Shown here piece by piece: positions 11,619-21,547 of a DNA stretch of 64,000 bases (position 1 is its first letter; each line of letters opens with the position of its first letter). A model generated the notes under the pieces. The model made no database searches. It saw only the letters and a list, made by a program, of their open reading frames with translations, and was not told the DNA's origin. The DNA lies in assembly GCA_013396635.1 (NCBI GenBank), contig WBMW01001311.1, positions 1 to 64,000 of the forward strand, read 5' to 3'. The position numbers and the translations under genes are program-made. Origin of the DNA: Penelope pileata (Eukaryota; Chordata; Aves; Galliformes; Cracidae).

Positions 11619-12835
11619 ATCATAGAATCACAGAATGGCCCGGGTTGGAAGGGACCTCAAGGATCATCAGGCTCCAACCCCCCTGACACAGGCAGGGCCA
11701 CCAGCCTCCAGATTAGGTACTAGATCAGGTTACCCAGGATCCCACCCAACCTGGTCTTGAACACGTCCAGGGTCGGGGCATCCACAACCTCTCTGGGCAG
11801 CCTGTTCCAGCACCTCACCACTCTCTCGGTAAAGAACTTCCCCCTGATGTCTAATCAAAACCTTCCCTCCTTCAGCTTAAAACCATTCCCCCTTGTCCTA
11901 TCACTGCCTGCCCTTGTGAAAAGTTGGTTTCCATCCTGTTTATAATCTCCTTTTAAATACAGGAAGGCCACAATGAGGTTCCCCTGCAGCTTTCTCTTCT
12001 CCATGCTGAACAAGCCCAACTCCCTCAGTCTGTCCTCGTAGGGGAGGTGTCCCAGCCCTCTGATCATCTCTGTGGCCCTCCTCTGAACCCTCTCCAACAG
12101 CTCCACATCTTTCCTGCATTCAGGGCCCCAGACCTGGACACAGTGCTCCAGATGGGGCCTCACGAAGGCAGAGTAGAGAGGGACAATCACTTCCCTGTTC
12201 CTGCTGGCCACCCCTCTCCTGATGGAGCCCAGGATACCATTGGCCTTCCAAGCTGCAAGAGCACCCTGCTGGCTCATATTCAGTTTTTTATCCACCAGGA
12301 CCCCCAGGTCTTTCTCAGCTGGGCTACTCTCAAGGATCTCTTCTCCCAGTCTGTGTATATATCTGAGACTACTTTGACCCAAGTGCAAAACCTTGCACTT
12401 TGCTGTGTTGAATCTCATTAGGTTCACATGGGCCCACCTTACAAGTTTATCAAGGTCCCTCTGGATGGCATCCCTTCCTTATAACGTGTCAGCTGCACCA
12501 CTCAGCTTGGTGTTGTTGGCAAACTTGCTGAGGGTGCACTCAATCCCGTCATTGATGTCATTGATGAAGATATTGAAGAGAACTGGTCCCAGGACAGACC
12601 CCTGGGGACCACTGCTCGTTACCGGCTGCCACCTGGACATAGTGCCGTTCACCACAACCCTCTGTCTATGGCCTTCCAACCAATTTCTTATCCACTGAGT
12701 AGTCCACCCCTCAAAACCACATCTCTCCAATTTAGAGAGAAGGATGTGTTGGGGGACCATTTCAAAGGCCTTGCACGAGTCCAGGTAAATGACACCGGTC
12801 GCCTTCCCTTTGTCCACTGATGCTGTCACTCCATC
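11619..12835 (-). mobile_element. CR1 LINE, 5'-truncated, about 1.2 kb, spanning RT palm to 3' end
   Basis: The 3' end is at 11619 (reversed ATCATAGAATCACAGAATGG) and the 5' truncation is at about 12835. It contains the C-terminal part of CR1 ORF2, described as a separate pseudogene entry. Sequence from 11619 to about 12005 is nearly the same as the CR1 at 8106-8490. It is the longest unbroken CR1 in the window. Confidence 0.95.
11855..12829 (-). pseudogene. CR1 ORF2 reverse transcriptase remnant (RT palm/thumb to C-terminus)
   Basis: CR1 ORF2 encodes an endonuclease plus reverse transcriptase that copies its own RNA into the genome. Only the RT part remains. On the minus strand the frame from 12829 holds VIYLDSCKAFEMVP (RT block A region), QGSVLGPVLFNIFINDI (blocks B and C lead-in) and then FANNTKLSG, where CR1 elements normally carry F/YADD. 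Both catalytic aspartates at 12512-12517 are asparagine codons. One in-frame stop at about 12476 interrupts the frame; after it reading continues in the same phase through WAHVNLMRFNTAKCKVLHLG, the RVQRRATEMIRGLGHL region and FSMEKRKLQG to a stop near 11855. Roughly 324 codons are therefore in one frame with a single internal stop. It is inactive. Confidence 0.92.
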
Positions 12836-13170
12836 AAAAAGACATTATGGCCAGCTTTAAGATGTCCTCAGAGGGAAAAGACTGTGCTTGGTACATGTTT
12901 TCCTTTGGTTCAATTATTAAAAATTAAACACAAAAATATAATTGAAATGGTAGTCTGTTCAGAAACTTGTCTTTTATTCCCTGAATTTCCTGAATTTTTC
13001 CTGAGGTTTAGTTAGGACTACTTGCTTATATTTTAGATGTCTGCATAGATAGAATCTGAATATTGTTCTTACAGATATTTATTGTGTTTAAAATATATTT
13101 GTAAAATGTTAAAATGGGGATCCACACATGATCTCAAAAAGCAGAACAAGAATCATTTAGATGAACTGAT
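12836..13170. other. Short AT-rich spacer between two CR1 copies
   Basis: Nothing recognised. Confidence 0.5.
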
Positions 13171-13620
13171 ATAGAATCACAGAATCATCAAGGTTGGAAA
13201 AAACCTCCAAGATCATCCAGACTAACCGTCCACCTACCACCAACTACCCACTAAACCGCAAAACCATGTCCCTTAGTGCCTCATCCAGACATTTCTTGAG
13301 CACCTTCTGGGACAGTGACTCCACCACCTCCCTGGGCAGCCTGTTCCGGTGCCCGACCACTCTTTTGGAGAAGTTTATCCTAATATCCAACCTGAACCTC
13401 CTCTTGTGCAACTTGAGGCCATTCCCTCCAGTCCTATCACTAGTTACCTGGGAGAAGAGGCCAACCCTCACCTCACCACAACCTCCTTTCTGATAGTTGT
13501 AAAGTGCAACATCTTTCCTGAGCCTCCTCTTCTCCGGTCTAAACAATCCCAGTTCCTTCAGCTGCTCCTCATAAGACTTGTTCTCCAGACCCTTTACCAG
13601 TTTCGTTGCCCTGCTCTTCT
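13171..13620 (-). mobile_element. CR1 LINE 3' fragment, different subfamily
   Basis: Reversed 3' end ATAGAATCACAGAATCATCAAGG at 13171, then CCTCATCCAGACATTTCTTGAGCAC, ACCTCCCTGGGCAGCCTGTTCC and the ORF2 C-terminal region to about 13620. On the minus strand it encodes the C-terminal remnant FRLDIRINFSKRVVGHRNRLPREVVESLSQ. It lacks the CAGGTTACCCAGG block of the copies at 8106 and 11619, so it belongs to another CR1 group, closer to the inner CR1 at 23047. The 5' side is truncated. Confidence 0.92.
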
Positions 13621-15276
13621 GTGATATTTTTATTTAATTTATGAGGACAGAATGTCAGAGAAGAATCTGGGATTTTACAGTTCGTATTAGTAACTGTAGT
13701 GTAAATATTATTTAAGTACTTTAGGAACCATGGTACTTAGATAATCAGACCTTGAAATTTTTTTTTGGTTTAGAACCTCAAATCTTTTAGAAGTTCTTGG
13801 TAAGAAATCATCTTTTGCATGAATAACATATATAGGCATTTTCATAATACTGCAGCACTGCTGTTCAGTGTGATCTAATAAGTATTGGAAAAACCTTGAA
13901 TATAAAATGCAAAGCAGTGAAAGGAGAAATGAAAATTGTGAATAGAGAAGAAAGGAACAATTCAGAACATGGAGATAGGCTTAATGTTAAGAAAGGGTTA
14001 AAAAGTAGAAGATGTAACAAAACATAGTAAACAAAATGGGAAAATTAGGGATCTTCCACTGAATTAATGTATTTCATAAAAAGATAAATGAACAGATGGA
14101 GTAAATTATCAATAAATTCAATTGAAATAAAGTCTATAAATAAATTATGAAAGATAAAGTATAAATGAGGTTGGAAGACTTAGATTTATTTCCTGAGTAA
14201 GAGGAATGTCAATGATCATAGGGGGAAAAGTGGGAAGGTGAAACTGATGTATTAAAAATTGAAGGTTGCAATTGCATTCAGTAAGTTATTCTTCATATTT
14301 CATTGAAGTAATTATTAAAGATAATTTATACTATATAATTAATAAGCAGTAGTCAAGACAATTTTTTCTTTATTATTCGTAATTTTGGAAGACCTTTGAC
14401 AAAATGGAAAATGGTCAGGAAAGGCAGTGGCACAAATGGTGAGTATTATGTACAAGCAAAGCACCTGGTACTTTACAGAGAGAGGTTATAGTGTAAATAT
14501 TTAAAGAGAGCAGATGAATGTGAGGACTCCTAACATAAAATAGGAATAATAAATACTCTCCAAGTTTCAAAGGTCAAAAGTTTCTCAGACACAGATTAAA
14601 TTTTCATGGTGTTTTCTCTAGAAATATGGCTGTGTTCCCCTAACAGAAACATGACTTCAATTAATTTGTGTTCCAAACAGAGGCAAAGAAATACAGAACA
14701 GGTTTTCTATTCATTTTAAATAAAAATAAGCATACTAAAAATCTTCCATATAAAATAATCAATTTCTGTAACTTAATTAATTTCAATTTTTTCCTCAAAT
14801 CCTCTTGTACATTTGTGCCATGACCATTAAGTGTGAAAACAGCTGTTGTGAAACATCTATTAATGTTCATTACATAACCACATTATTATCATTACTAATA
14901 ATATTATTTGCAGTTAAAGAAAGCAGCGGTACTATATAAGTATTCATATTTGGCATCTTTTCTAAAAGGAGGAAACAGGGATCTAACCCTGAAATAATCT
15001 GACTTTAGTGGGACTCTGCCTGTGTATAAAGATACTTCTGTTCTGAATCCTGGTAGCATTAGTGCCTTGGGCAATACGTTACAGAAGACAAAGAATTTCA
15101 CTTTTGCAGTTGGTGCCTCGATACTAAGACATCAAGAACACTAACCTCAGCCAAATCTTTCAAAACTGATGTTCTTTAGCTCAGTATTTTGACAATGGCT
15201 TTCTCAAGGGCATTTCCCTTTTAATGTTAATTTATTTGCAGTCTTTTATCTCCATAGGAAGAATCAATGCCTGATT
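13621..15276. other. AT-rich non-coding stretch
   Basis: Poly-purine and AT-rich sequence with no recognised feature. Short frames at 14661-14870 and 14904-15101 (minus) have no domains. Confidence 0.5.
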
Positions 15277-15611
15277 GATCCAGTACCTGAAGGGGGCCTA
15301 CAGGAAAGCTGGGGAGGGGCTTTTTACAAGGATAGATAATGACAGAACAAGGCGTAATGGTTATAAACTGGAAGAGGGTAGATTTAGACTAGATATAAGG
15401 AAGAAATTCTTCACTGCGAGGGTGGTGAGACACTGGAACAGGTTGCCCAGAGAAGTCGTTGATGCCCCCTCCCTGGAAGTATTCAAAGCCAGGCTGGATG
15501 GGGCTTTGGGCAACCTGGTCTAGTGGGAGGTGTCCTTGCCCATGACAGGGGGGTTGGAACAAGATGATCTCTAAGGTCCCTTCCAACCTGAACCATTCTA
15601 TGATTCTATGA
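15277..15611 (+). mobile_element. CR1 LINE 3' fragment
   Basis: Contains the ORF2 C-terminus in an open frame (IQYLKGAYRKAGEGLFT, then FRLDIRKKFFTARVVRHWN, then LPREVVDAPSLEVFKARLDG), followed by the 3' untranslated part GGGGGGTTGGAACAAGATGATC and the terminal CATTCTATGATTCTATGAT. The ORF end is unusually intact for such a fragment. It is 5'-truncated in the last 90 or so codons of ORF2. The 3' tail closely resembles that of the CR1 at 19342-20149. Confidence 0.93.
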
Positions 15612-16063
15612 TAATGCTATTTAATACTCAAGTGTCCTGGAGGGGAAACAGCAGAAGCTGTGTTAGGTAAAGTCCAAAATGAACTTTCAATCAGCATAGC
15701 ATGAGAATATATAAAGACCCTGATTATATTTATACCTCCGCCCAACTTGTAGCCTACAGCCTGATAGATACTTTTCTCTGACCACCTTTTCCTCAAAAAA
15801 GAGGCATGTAACAGTCCAGTGTCTTCCCTACCCTTGTGTAGTCCTGTATTTACCGTGCCAGCCTGTCTAGAAATATAAAGGCAGTTGGGAGGCACCTCTC
15901 TTCTTGTAAATGTGAGTGGCCCCCAGAAAAGGCCAACTGGGGTAACTCACCAACAAGAGACCTCAACCAACATTTCTTTGATATAGCATATTCCTGTGGT
16001 TTTGATGGGAGCCTATCATACACAGCAGGGACCACAGCAGTGAAAAGTCAGACCAGAGCTCAC
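15612..16063. other. Non-coding spacer
   Basis: No gene or repeat recognised. Minus-strand frames at 15617-15895 and 15850-16035 have no known domains. Confidence 0.5.
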
Positions 16064-16068
16064 GCGTG

Positions 16069-16593
16069 TATCTTAGTTTCTAACAGAAGTTGCTTCTCTC
16101 ACAGTGTCTGGTATGAAGCTGTGTTTTGTTCCCAGAAGAGAAACAACTGATAACACCTGGCAGTGTTGAACACAGCCAAGGACACATTTTGTTCCTCAGT
16201 GAAGCAGTTAGAAGGCATAAGGAGCTGGGAATTGGAAGGGGACAGGACCAGGGCAGCTGACCCAAACTGACCAAAGAGCTATTCCATACCACATCACATC
16301 ATGTGATTTTTACGGAAGAGAAATCGCTCTCTTGCTCGGAGGGAGGGGCTGCTGGCTGGTTGGGTATCGGTTGTTGGTCCCTTGCTTTGCGTATTATTTC
16401 TTGTTTCTTATATATATATATATGTACGTGTATTTCTTTTATTCTCTCTGCTGTCTTAGTAAATAGCTTTTATCTCAACCCACGAGTTCTACCGTATTTA
16501 TTCCTTAATTCTCTCCCCCATCCCACTTGGGAGGCAGGAGGGTGAGCGAACAACTGTGCGGGACTTAGCTGTCTGCTAGGTCAAACCAGGACA
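16069..16593 (+). mobile_element. ERVL-like solo LTR with perfect 5-base target duplication
   Basis: Bounded by GCGTG at 16064-16068 and GCGTG at 16594-16598. The first base pair of the LTR appears as TA instead of TG (TATCTTAG against TGTCTTAG in the other copies); the end is CCAGGACA. Shared blocks: CTAACAGAAGTTGC, GTGTCTGGTATGAAGC, GATAACACCTGGCAGTGTTG, GGGGACAGGACCAGGGCAGCTG, CATCACATCATGTGAT, CTCAACCCACGAGTTCT and CCCATCCCACTTGGG. No internal viral sequence is present. Confidence 0.93.
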
Positions 16594-16598
16594 GCGTG

Positions 16599-17002
16599 AC
16601 ATTACAGAACTGGCATCTGGTCTACTGGCATTGAGTTGATAGTGTTTTGGTGTATGTATCTATTAAGTATAATGCTTCAAACACCTGAGGCAATCTACAT
16701 GGAAATATTTGTGAAGGTTATCTTTAGCTGTGTGAGACTGTTTCATCAAGGCTGCCTTTACAGACAGTAAGGTGGAGTGGAGCAGTTTGACTGCAAACAT
16801 CTAAAATCAAGTTTATTTTGCTGTGAACAAACTGCTGGAGAAATCTCCCCTTTTACTGACTGTAGACAAAGCCTATACAAACTGTTCTTGATAGGCTAAA
16901 GATAGATGTAAACTCTCTTCAGAGACCCCTCTTTAAAACTTAAAATTTGGATGTCTTGGCTGTAGATTCCGGTTTTATTTACTCTGTTTGTGCTGGCATA
17001 TT
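16599..17002. other. Spacer between two inverted LTRs
   Basis: About 400 bases of unique-looking sequence. It has no primer-binding site and no retroviral coding sequence, so the two flanking LTRs do not appear to be the ends of one provirus. Confidence 0.6.
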
Positions 17003-17007
17003 ATCAT

Positions 17008-17525
17008 TGTTGTGATTTGACCCAGCAGATGGCTAAGTCCCACACAGTTGTTCGCTCACCCTCCCGCCTCCCAAGTGGGATGGGGGAGAGAATTAAGGAA
17101 AGAGTACGGTAGAACTCATGGGTTGAGATAAAAGCTGTTTACTAAGACAGCAGAGAAAATAAAAGAAGTAACAGTACATATATATATAATAAAAAATAGA
17201 TGATACACAAAGCAAGGGACCAACAACTGATATTCAGCCAGCCAGCAGCCCCCCCCCTCCGAGCAAGAGTCCCCTTCTGTAAAGATCACATGATGTGATA
17301 TGGTATGGAACAGCTCTTTTGTCAGTTTAGGTCAGCTGCCCTGGTCCTGTCCCCTCCCAGTTTCTGGCTCCTTATGCCTCCTAACTGCTTCACTGGGGAA
17401 CAGAATATGTCCTTGGCTCTATTCAACACTGCCAGGTGTTATCAGGTTTGTTTTTTTTCTGAGACCAAAACGTAGCTTCATACCAGACACTATGAGAGAA
17501 ATAACTTCTGTTAGAAACAAAGACA
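17008..17525 (-). mobile_element. ERVL-like solo LTR (minus strand) with perfect 5-base target duplication
   Basis: Bounded by ATCAT at 17003-17007 and ATCAT at 17526-17530. On the minus strand it starts TGTCTTTGTTTCTAACAG and matches the plus-strand LTR at 16069 over its whole length (about 85-88% by eye). A C-rich run at about 17251-17260 lies in the U3/R region. It is a separate insertion from the LTR at 16069 because the duplicated target sites differ. Confidence 0.93.
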
Positions 17526-17530
17526 ATCAT

Positions 17531-19341
17531 CTTCAGGAAAGTGCTCATTGTGACACTGAAGATCTTGAAAACAATTTGCAATTTTAAATAATTGAAATAT
17601 TGAAATACTTGATCTATGAAGTCTTTTCAGACCAGATATTTTCTAAATTTGAAATAAAAATAATCAGAACACATTTACGTCAAGAAAAATTGTGGTATGA
17701 TCAAGACTAGAAAGGCATATAAAAAACTCACGGCCACTACACTGGGCATTGTAACTCCTCTGTGGAGTACACAGGAAGTCTACTTTAATAGAACACTATA
17801 TTAGTATGTTACTGTCACATAAAGTTAAAATAGAAAATCATTTATTAATAAAGTCCAGTGGATATCACTAAAGTTGTATTCTAAAATGGGACATAATTGA
17901 GAAGTGTAATAGTGATTGTATTTTATTTCACATGTAAAAAGGCAAAAAAGGGAAGGAGAAACACTCTTAATCAGCAGTTCTGTTGCCTAGAAGAAAACAC
18001 AAAGTTTCACATAGTTAACAAATGGCTGTAGAACTTAGTAGACATGTGGAACTGTAGGAGACTATTCACACCTTTCAAGTTGTTTGTGCCTTACAAGTTG
18101 GCTGTTTCTATCTCTAAGTTTCTTTCACAGACATCACTAAATTTTGCAAATTATGAAGAAGCCTTACTGCGCTCTGTATACTAGAGCCCATTCCTTGGAT
18201 GGACTAGAAATGTTTAAATAGTTTAAATACTTCCTTGGTATTACTTCACTGCAAAGTGCAATTCTAAATTTTGAATGAGGTGTCTAAACATAGGCATCTA
18301 ATGCCATCTGAGACTTCCCAGGTATCCGAGACAGCCAGATATGACATGCTGGTCATTTGCTGCTTCATGGAGTTAGTTGTGAGGAAGGATACTCCACAAA
18401 GCCATGGAATACTGAAAGATATTGTTTACAGTTTTGTTGCAGGTAACTACAATACATGGGTTCAGGTTTGAACCATAAATATTTACAATTAAACTGTTCC
18501 CTTTAGATCTGGAGTGAATAGCCCCGAAAGTTCCAGTGACTGTGTTAATATGTTGTGCATTGTCTATAATAGGAACTTAGACAACTGTCTCTGCAATTAT
18601 TTTCTAGTACAAAAATAGGGAGAAGAGAAATATCACTTATAGCAAGTGGCAATTCTGATTATTTTAGAGGTCTGCCTTAGGATAAGATGAAACAAACTGC
18701 TAATTTCCTATTTCCATGCACTCGTATATAAAAGGAAATCTAGCAGACTAAATATAGTTTACATCTTACCACTTGAAGCTAACACAATAGACCAGCTGAG
18801 TTTTGTGTAAGGAAAGCCTGTTTGCAGATCCCTGCCTCTGTGTTTAGAGGCTTGGTTGGTGTTTATCTCCTTAGAATTGCAATTCTTGAGGCAAAACCTT
18901 TGTTTTGTTCCTGGACAGGAAACCAACCAAGATCTATATATTCATGAAGAATATATTTACATTGTGTGAAGATTGTGTTGTAACAGAATCTATATTCTCT
19001 ATGCTAATAGCACTCTTGTCATGCACACTAATCCTTTATTTCAATGCCTCAGAATTCTTTCCTACGCAAATAATTCACAGGGGCACTTTAACATGTAAAT
19101 CGCAGTCTGCTTCATGTGATGGATTTAAAATTCCTTGTCTATTGATAAGTAATGAATGATATTTATTTACCATATACTACCACTCTAAGTGCATCTCCAG
19201 TACTTAGTGGCAGTGCTATTGCAAGTCTAATACAGCATTCACAGTTTTAGGAATACAAAAGAGAAGAACAAAAAATCTATGACAAATATATTTATTTTCC
19301 TCTTTAAGTATCAAAAGTAATATTTCTGACAAAACATTCAG
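17531..19341. other. Non-coding AT-rich stretch
   Basis: No recognised gene or repeat. Short frames at 18271-18471 and 18905-19159 (plus) have no domains I can name. Confidence 0.5.
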
Positions 19342-19343
19342 TG

Positions 19344-19791
19344 ATCCGGAGAGCAACCGACGTCATCTACCTGGACTTGTGCAAGGCGTTTGACACTGTC
19401 CCGCATGGCATCCTGGTTGATAAACTGGATAAATATGGGTTTGATGGACGAACCACTCGCTGGATAAGGAACTGGCTGGATGGCCGCACTCAGAGAGTGG
19501 CGGTCAATGGCTCAGTGTCTGAATGGAGACCAGTGACGAGTGGTGTTCCTCAGGGATCAGTACTGGGACCAATGCTGTTTAACATCTTTGTCGGTGACAT
19601 GGACAGTGGGATCGAGTGCACCCTCAACAAGTTTGCAGATGATGCCAAGCTGTGTGGTGCAGTCGACACGGCAGAGGGAAGGGATGCCATCCAGAGGGAC
19701 CTGGACAGGCTTGAGAGGTGGGCCCATGCCAACCTCATGAAGTTCAACAAAGCCAAGTGCAAGGTCCTGCACCTGGGTCGGAGCAATCCCA
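19344..19791 (+). pseudogene. CR1 ORF2 reverse transcriptase fragment with intact FADD
   Basis: The plus-strand frame holds RRATDVIYLDLCKAFDTVPH (block A), WIRNWLDGRTQRVAVNGSVS, PQGSVLGPMLFNIFVGDMDS and FADDAKLCG. The catalytic FADD at 19632-19643 is unbroken, and the frame stays open through GRDAIQRDLDRLERWAH and NKAKCKVLHLGRSNP up to the gap. The upstream endonuclease domain and first RT blocks are missing through 5' truncation, so the copy cannot be autonomous. The good state of the frame suggests a younger insertion than the copies at 11619 or 47708. Confidence 0.93.
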
Positions 19792-20052
19792 NNNNNNNNN
19801 NNNNNNNNNNNNNNNNNNNNNNNNNNNNNNNNNNNNNNNNNNNNNNNNNNNNNNNNNNNNNNNNNNNNNNNNNNNNNNNNNNNNNNNNNNNNNNNNNNNN
19901 NNNNNNNNNNNNNNNNNNNNNNNNNNNNNNNNNNNNNNNNNNNNNNNNNNNNNNNNNNNNNNNNNNNNNNNNNNNNNNNNNNNNNNNNNNNNNNNNNNNN
20001 NNNNNNNNNNNNNNNNNNNNNNNNNNNNNNNNNNNNNNNNNNNNNNNNNNNN
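19792..20052. other. Assembly gap (261 Ns)
   Basis: A run of Ns within a CR1. The true length is unknown and probably larger. Confidence 1.
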
Positions 20053-20260
20053 TGGGAGGTGTCCTTGCCCATGGCAGTGGGGTTGGAACAAGATGATCTC
20101 TAAGGTCCCTTCCAACCTGAACCATTCTATGATTCTATGATTCTATGATCTGGGATCTTGGCTGAGAGTATGATATTGCTCTTTCATTATGAAGTGAATG
20201 TTAACTTCTGTAGGAAAGGATTGCTGAATATTTGTATCTGGGTGCAAGATGTTTCACAGT

Positions 20261-20391
20261 TGTCCTGGTTTGACCTAGCAGACAGCTAAGTCCCACAAAG
20301 TTGTTCGCTCACCCTCCTGCCTCCCAAGTGGGATGGGGGAGAGAATTAAGGAANACTGTGAGAGAAGTAACTTCTGTTAGAAACTAAGACA
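20261..20391 (-). mobile_element. ERVL-like solo LTR collapsed at a single N
   Basis: Plus-strand reading starts TGTCCTGGTTTGACC and ends CTAAGACA, flanked by ACAGT at 20256-20260 and ACAGT at 20392-20396, a perfect 5-base duplication. The first 93 bases match one end of the LTR at 17008 and the last 37 match the other end. The roughly 387 bases between them in that copy are replaced by one N at 20354. Confidence 0.92.
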
Positions 20392-20396
20392 ACAGT

Positions 20397-21005
20397 AAAA
20401 AGGAAGGAATATAAAATTTGTCAAGTTAGAAGAAAACCGATTAGACAAATTAAAACGTTGTGTCTGTGAAAACAGACATACAAAAAGAGTTGGACATGCT
20501 AAACAGGACAAAAGTAGGTATAGGAGCACTTGTGAAGTTTAAACAGACATTACTGTTTCTGAATAATATGCACAATATGCATCGTATAAAAGGAATTAAC
20601 AAAGGTATATTGCGCACATTTTTGGTGAAATTTAACCAGACTGTAGAATAAAGTCAGTGTTTGCCGTAGATTTTTTGGGGAAAAAAAGAGTATTTGAACT
20701 GATATAAAGAAATTACAAAGTCCTGAAGATTGTACTCAACTGAGAAAGATCACAGACAACCAATCAAATGCATGTAGCTGTATCAACATGGAAGGGTTAA
20801 TGTGCTATAGTGGAATGGACAGACTGTATTCTTTATCATAAAAATAGTTTCTTTTTGGTTTGATTTATGTAGAAAACTATGAAGTTTAACCTAAAGAAAC
20901 ACATGATAGAATATTAGTTTTCTGCGAACCTTTTTCTAGCCACGTTCTTTGCAGCAAATTGTGCTGACTCCTTCATGCAACCTGTTTTACACCCATGAGT
21001 GTAAA
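20397..21005. other. Non-coding stretch
   Basis: No gene or transposon recognised; AT-rich. Confidence 0.5.
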
Positions 21006-21547
21006 TCATAGAATCATAAAATCATTACTTCATAGAATCACAGAATGTTGATCGTTGATGTTGAATGTGGGTTGGAAAGGACCTTAAAGATCATCTAGTT
21101 CCAGCCCTCCTGCCATAGACGGGGATATCTTCCACTAGATCAGGTTGCTCAAAGCCCCATTCAACCTGGCCCTGAACAATCCCAGGCATGGGGCTTCCAC
21201 AGCTTCTCCTCACCACTGTCATAGTGAAGAATTTATTCCTTACATCTAATCTAAATCTATCTTTTAGTTTAAAGCCTCTACATTTTCCTATCATTATATG
21301 TCCTTGTAAAATGCCCACCTCTAGTTTTCTTTAGGTCCTCCTTTAGGTACTGGAAGGCTGCAATAAGGTCTCCGTGGAGCTTTCTCTTCTCCAGGCTGAA
21401 CAAGCCCAGGTCTCTCAGCCTAGGCTGTCTTCATAGGAGTGGAGCTCCAGTCTTCTTTGCGGCCCTCCTCTGGATCCACTCCAAGAGGCCCAGGGGGCCC
21501 CAGTGCTGAATGCAGCACTCCAGGCGAGGTTTTGCAAAAGCAGATCT
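21006..21547 (-). mobile_element. CR1 LINE 3' fragment, diverged
   Basis: Reversed 3' tail at 21006-21047 (ATCATAGAATCATAAAATC, then CATAGAATCACAGAATG), then GGTTGGAAAGGACCTTAAAGATC, ATCAGGTTGCTCAAAGCCCC, the region coding on the minus strand for RFRLDVRNKFFTMTVV, and CTTCTCTTCTCCAGGCTGAAC to the 5' truncation at about 21547. The ORF2 part is broken by frameshifts. The start carries extra ATTCTATG-type repeats. Confidence 0.9.

Larger units (their letters stand above)
19342..20149 (+). mobile_element. CR1 LINE with an assembly gap in its middle
   Basis: The left part (19342-19791) encodes the CR1 reverse transcriptase; the right part (20053-20149) is the CR1 3' end (TGGGAGGTGTCCTTGCCC, GGGTTGGAACAAGATGATC, CCTGAACCATTCTATGATTC with extra ATTCTATG units). 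The two sides flank a 261-base N run. Other copies here place roughly 600-800 bases between these landmarks, so the real element is probably longer than shown, if both sides belong to one copy. Confidence 0.92.

Noticed and set aside
12047..12698. Plus-strand frames within the CR1 at 11619-12835
   Set aside because: They are antisense shadows of CR1 ORF2; the family's protein signature is on the minus strand.
16069..17525. A complete provirus bounded by the two inverted LTRs
   Set aside because: The LTRs are inverted, carry different target duplications, and the 400-base spacer has no primer-binding site or viral coding sequence.
19550..20125. Minus-strand frames of 120-190 codons around the N run
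   Set aside because: They are carried through the Ns and mirror the CR1 reverse transcriptase on the other strand.
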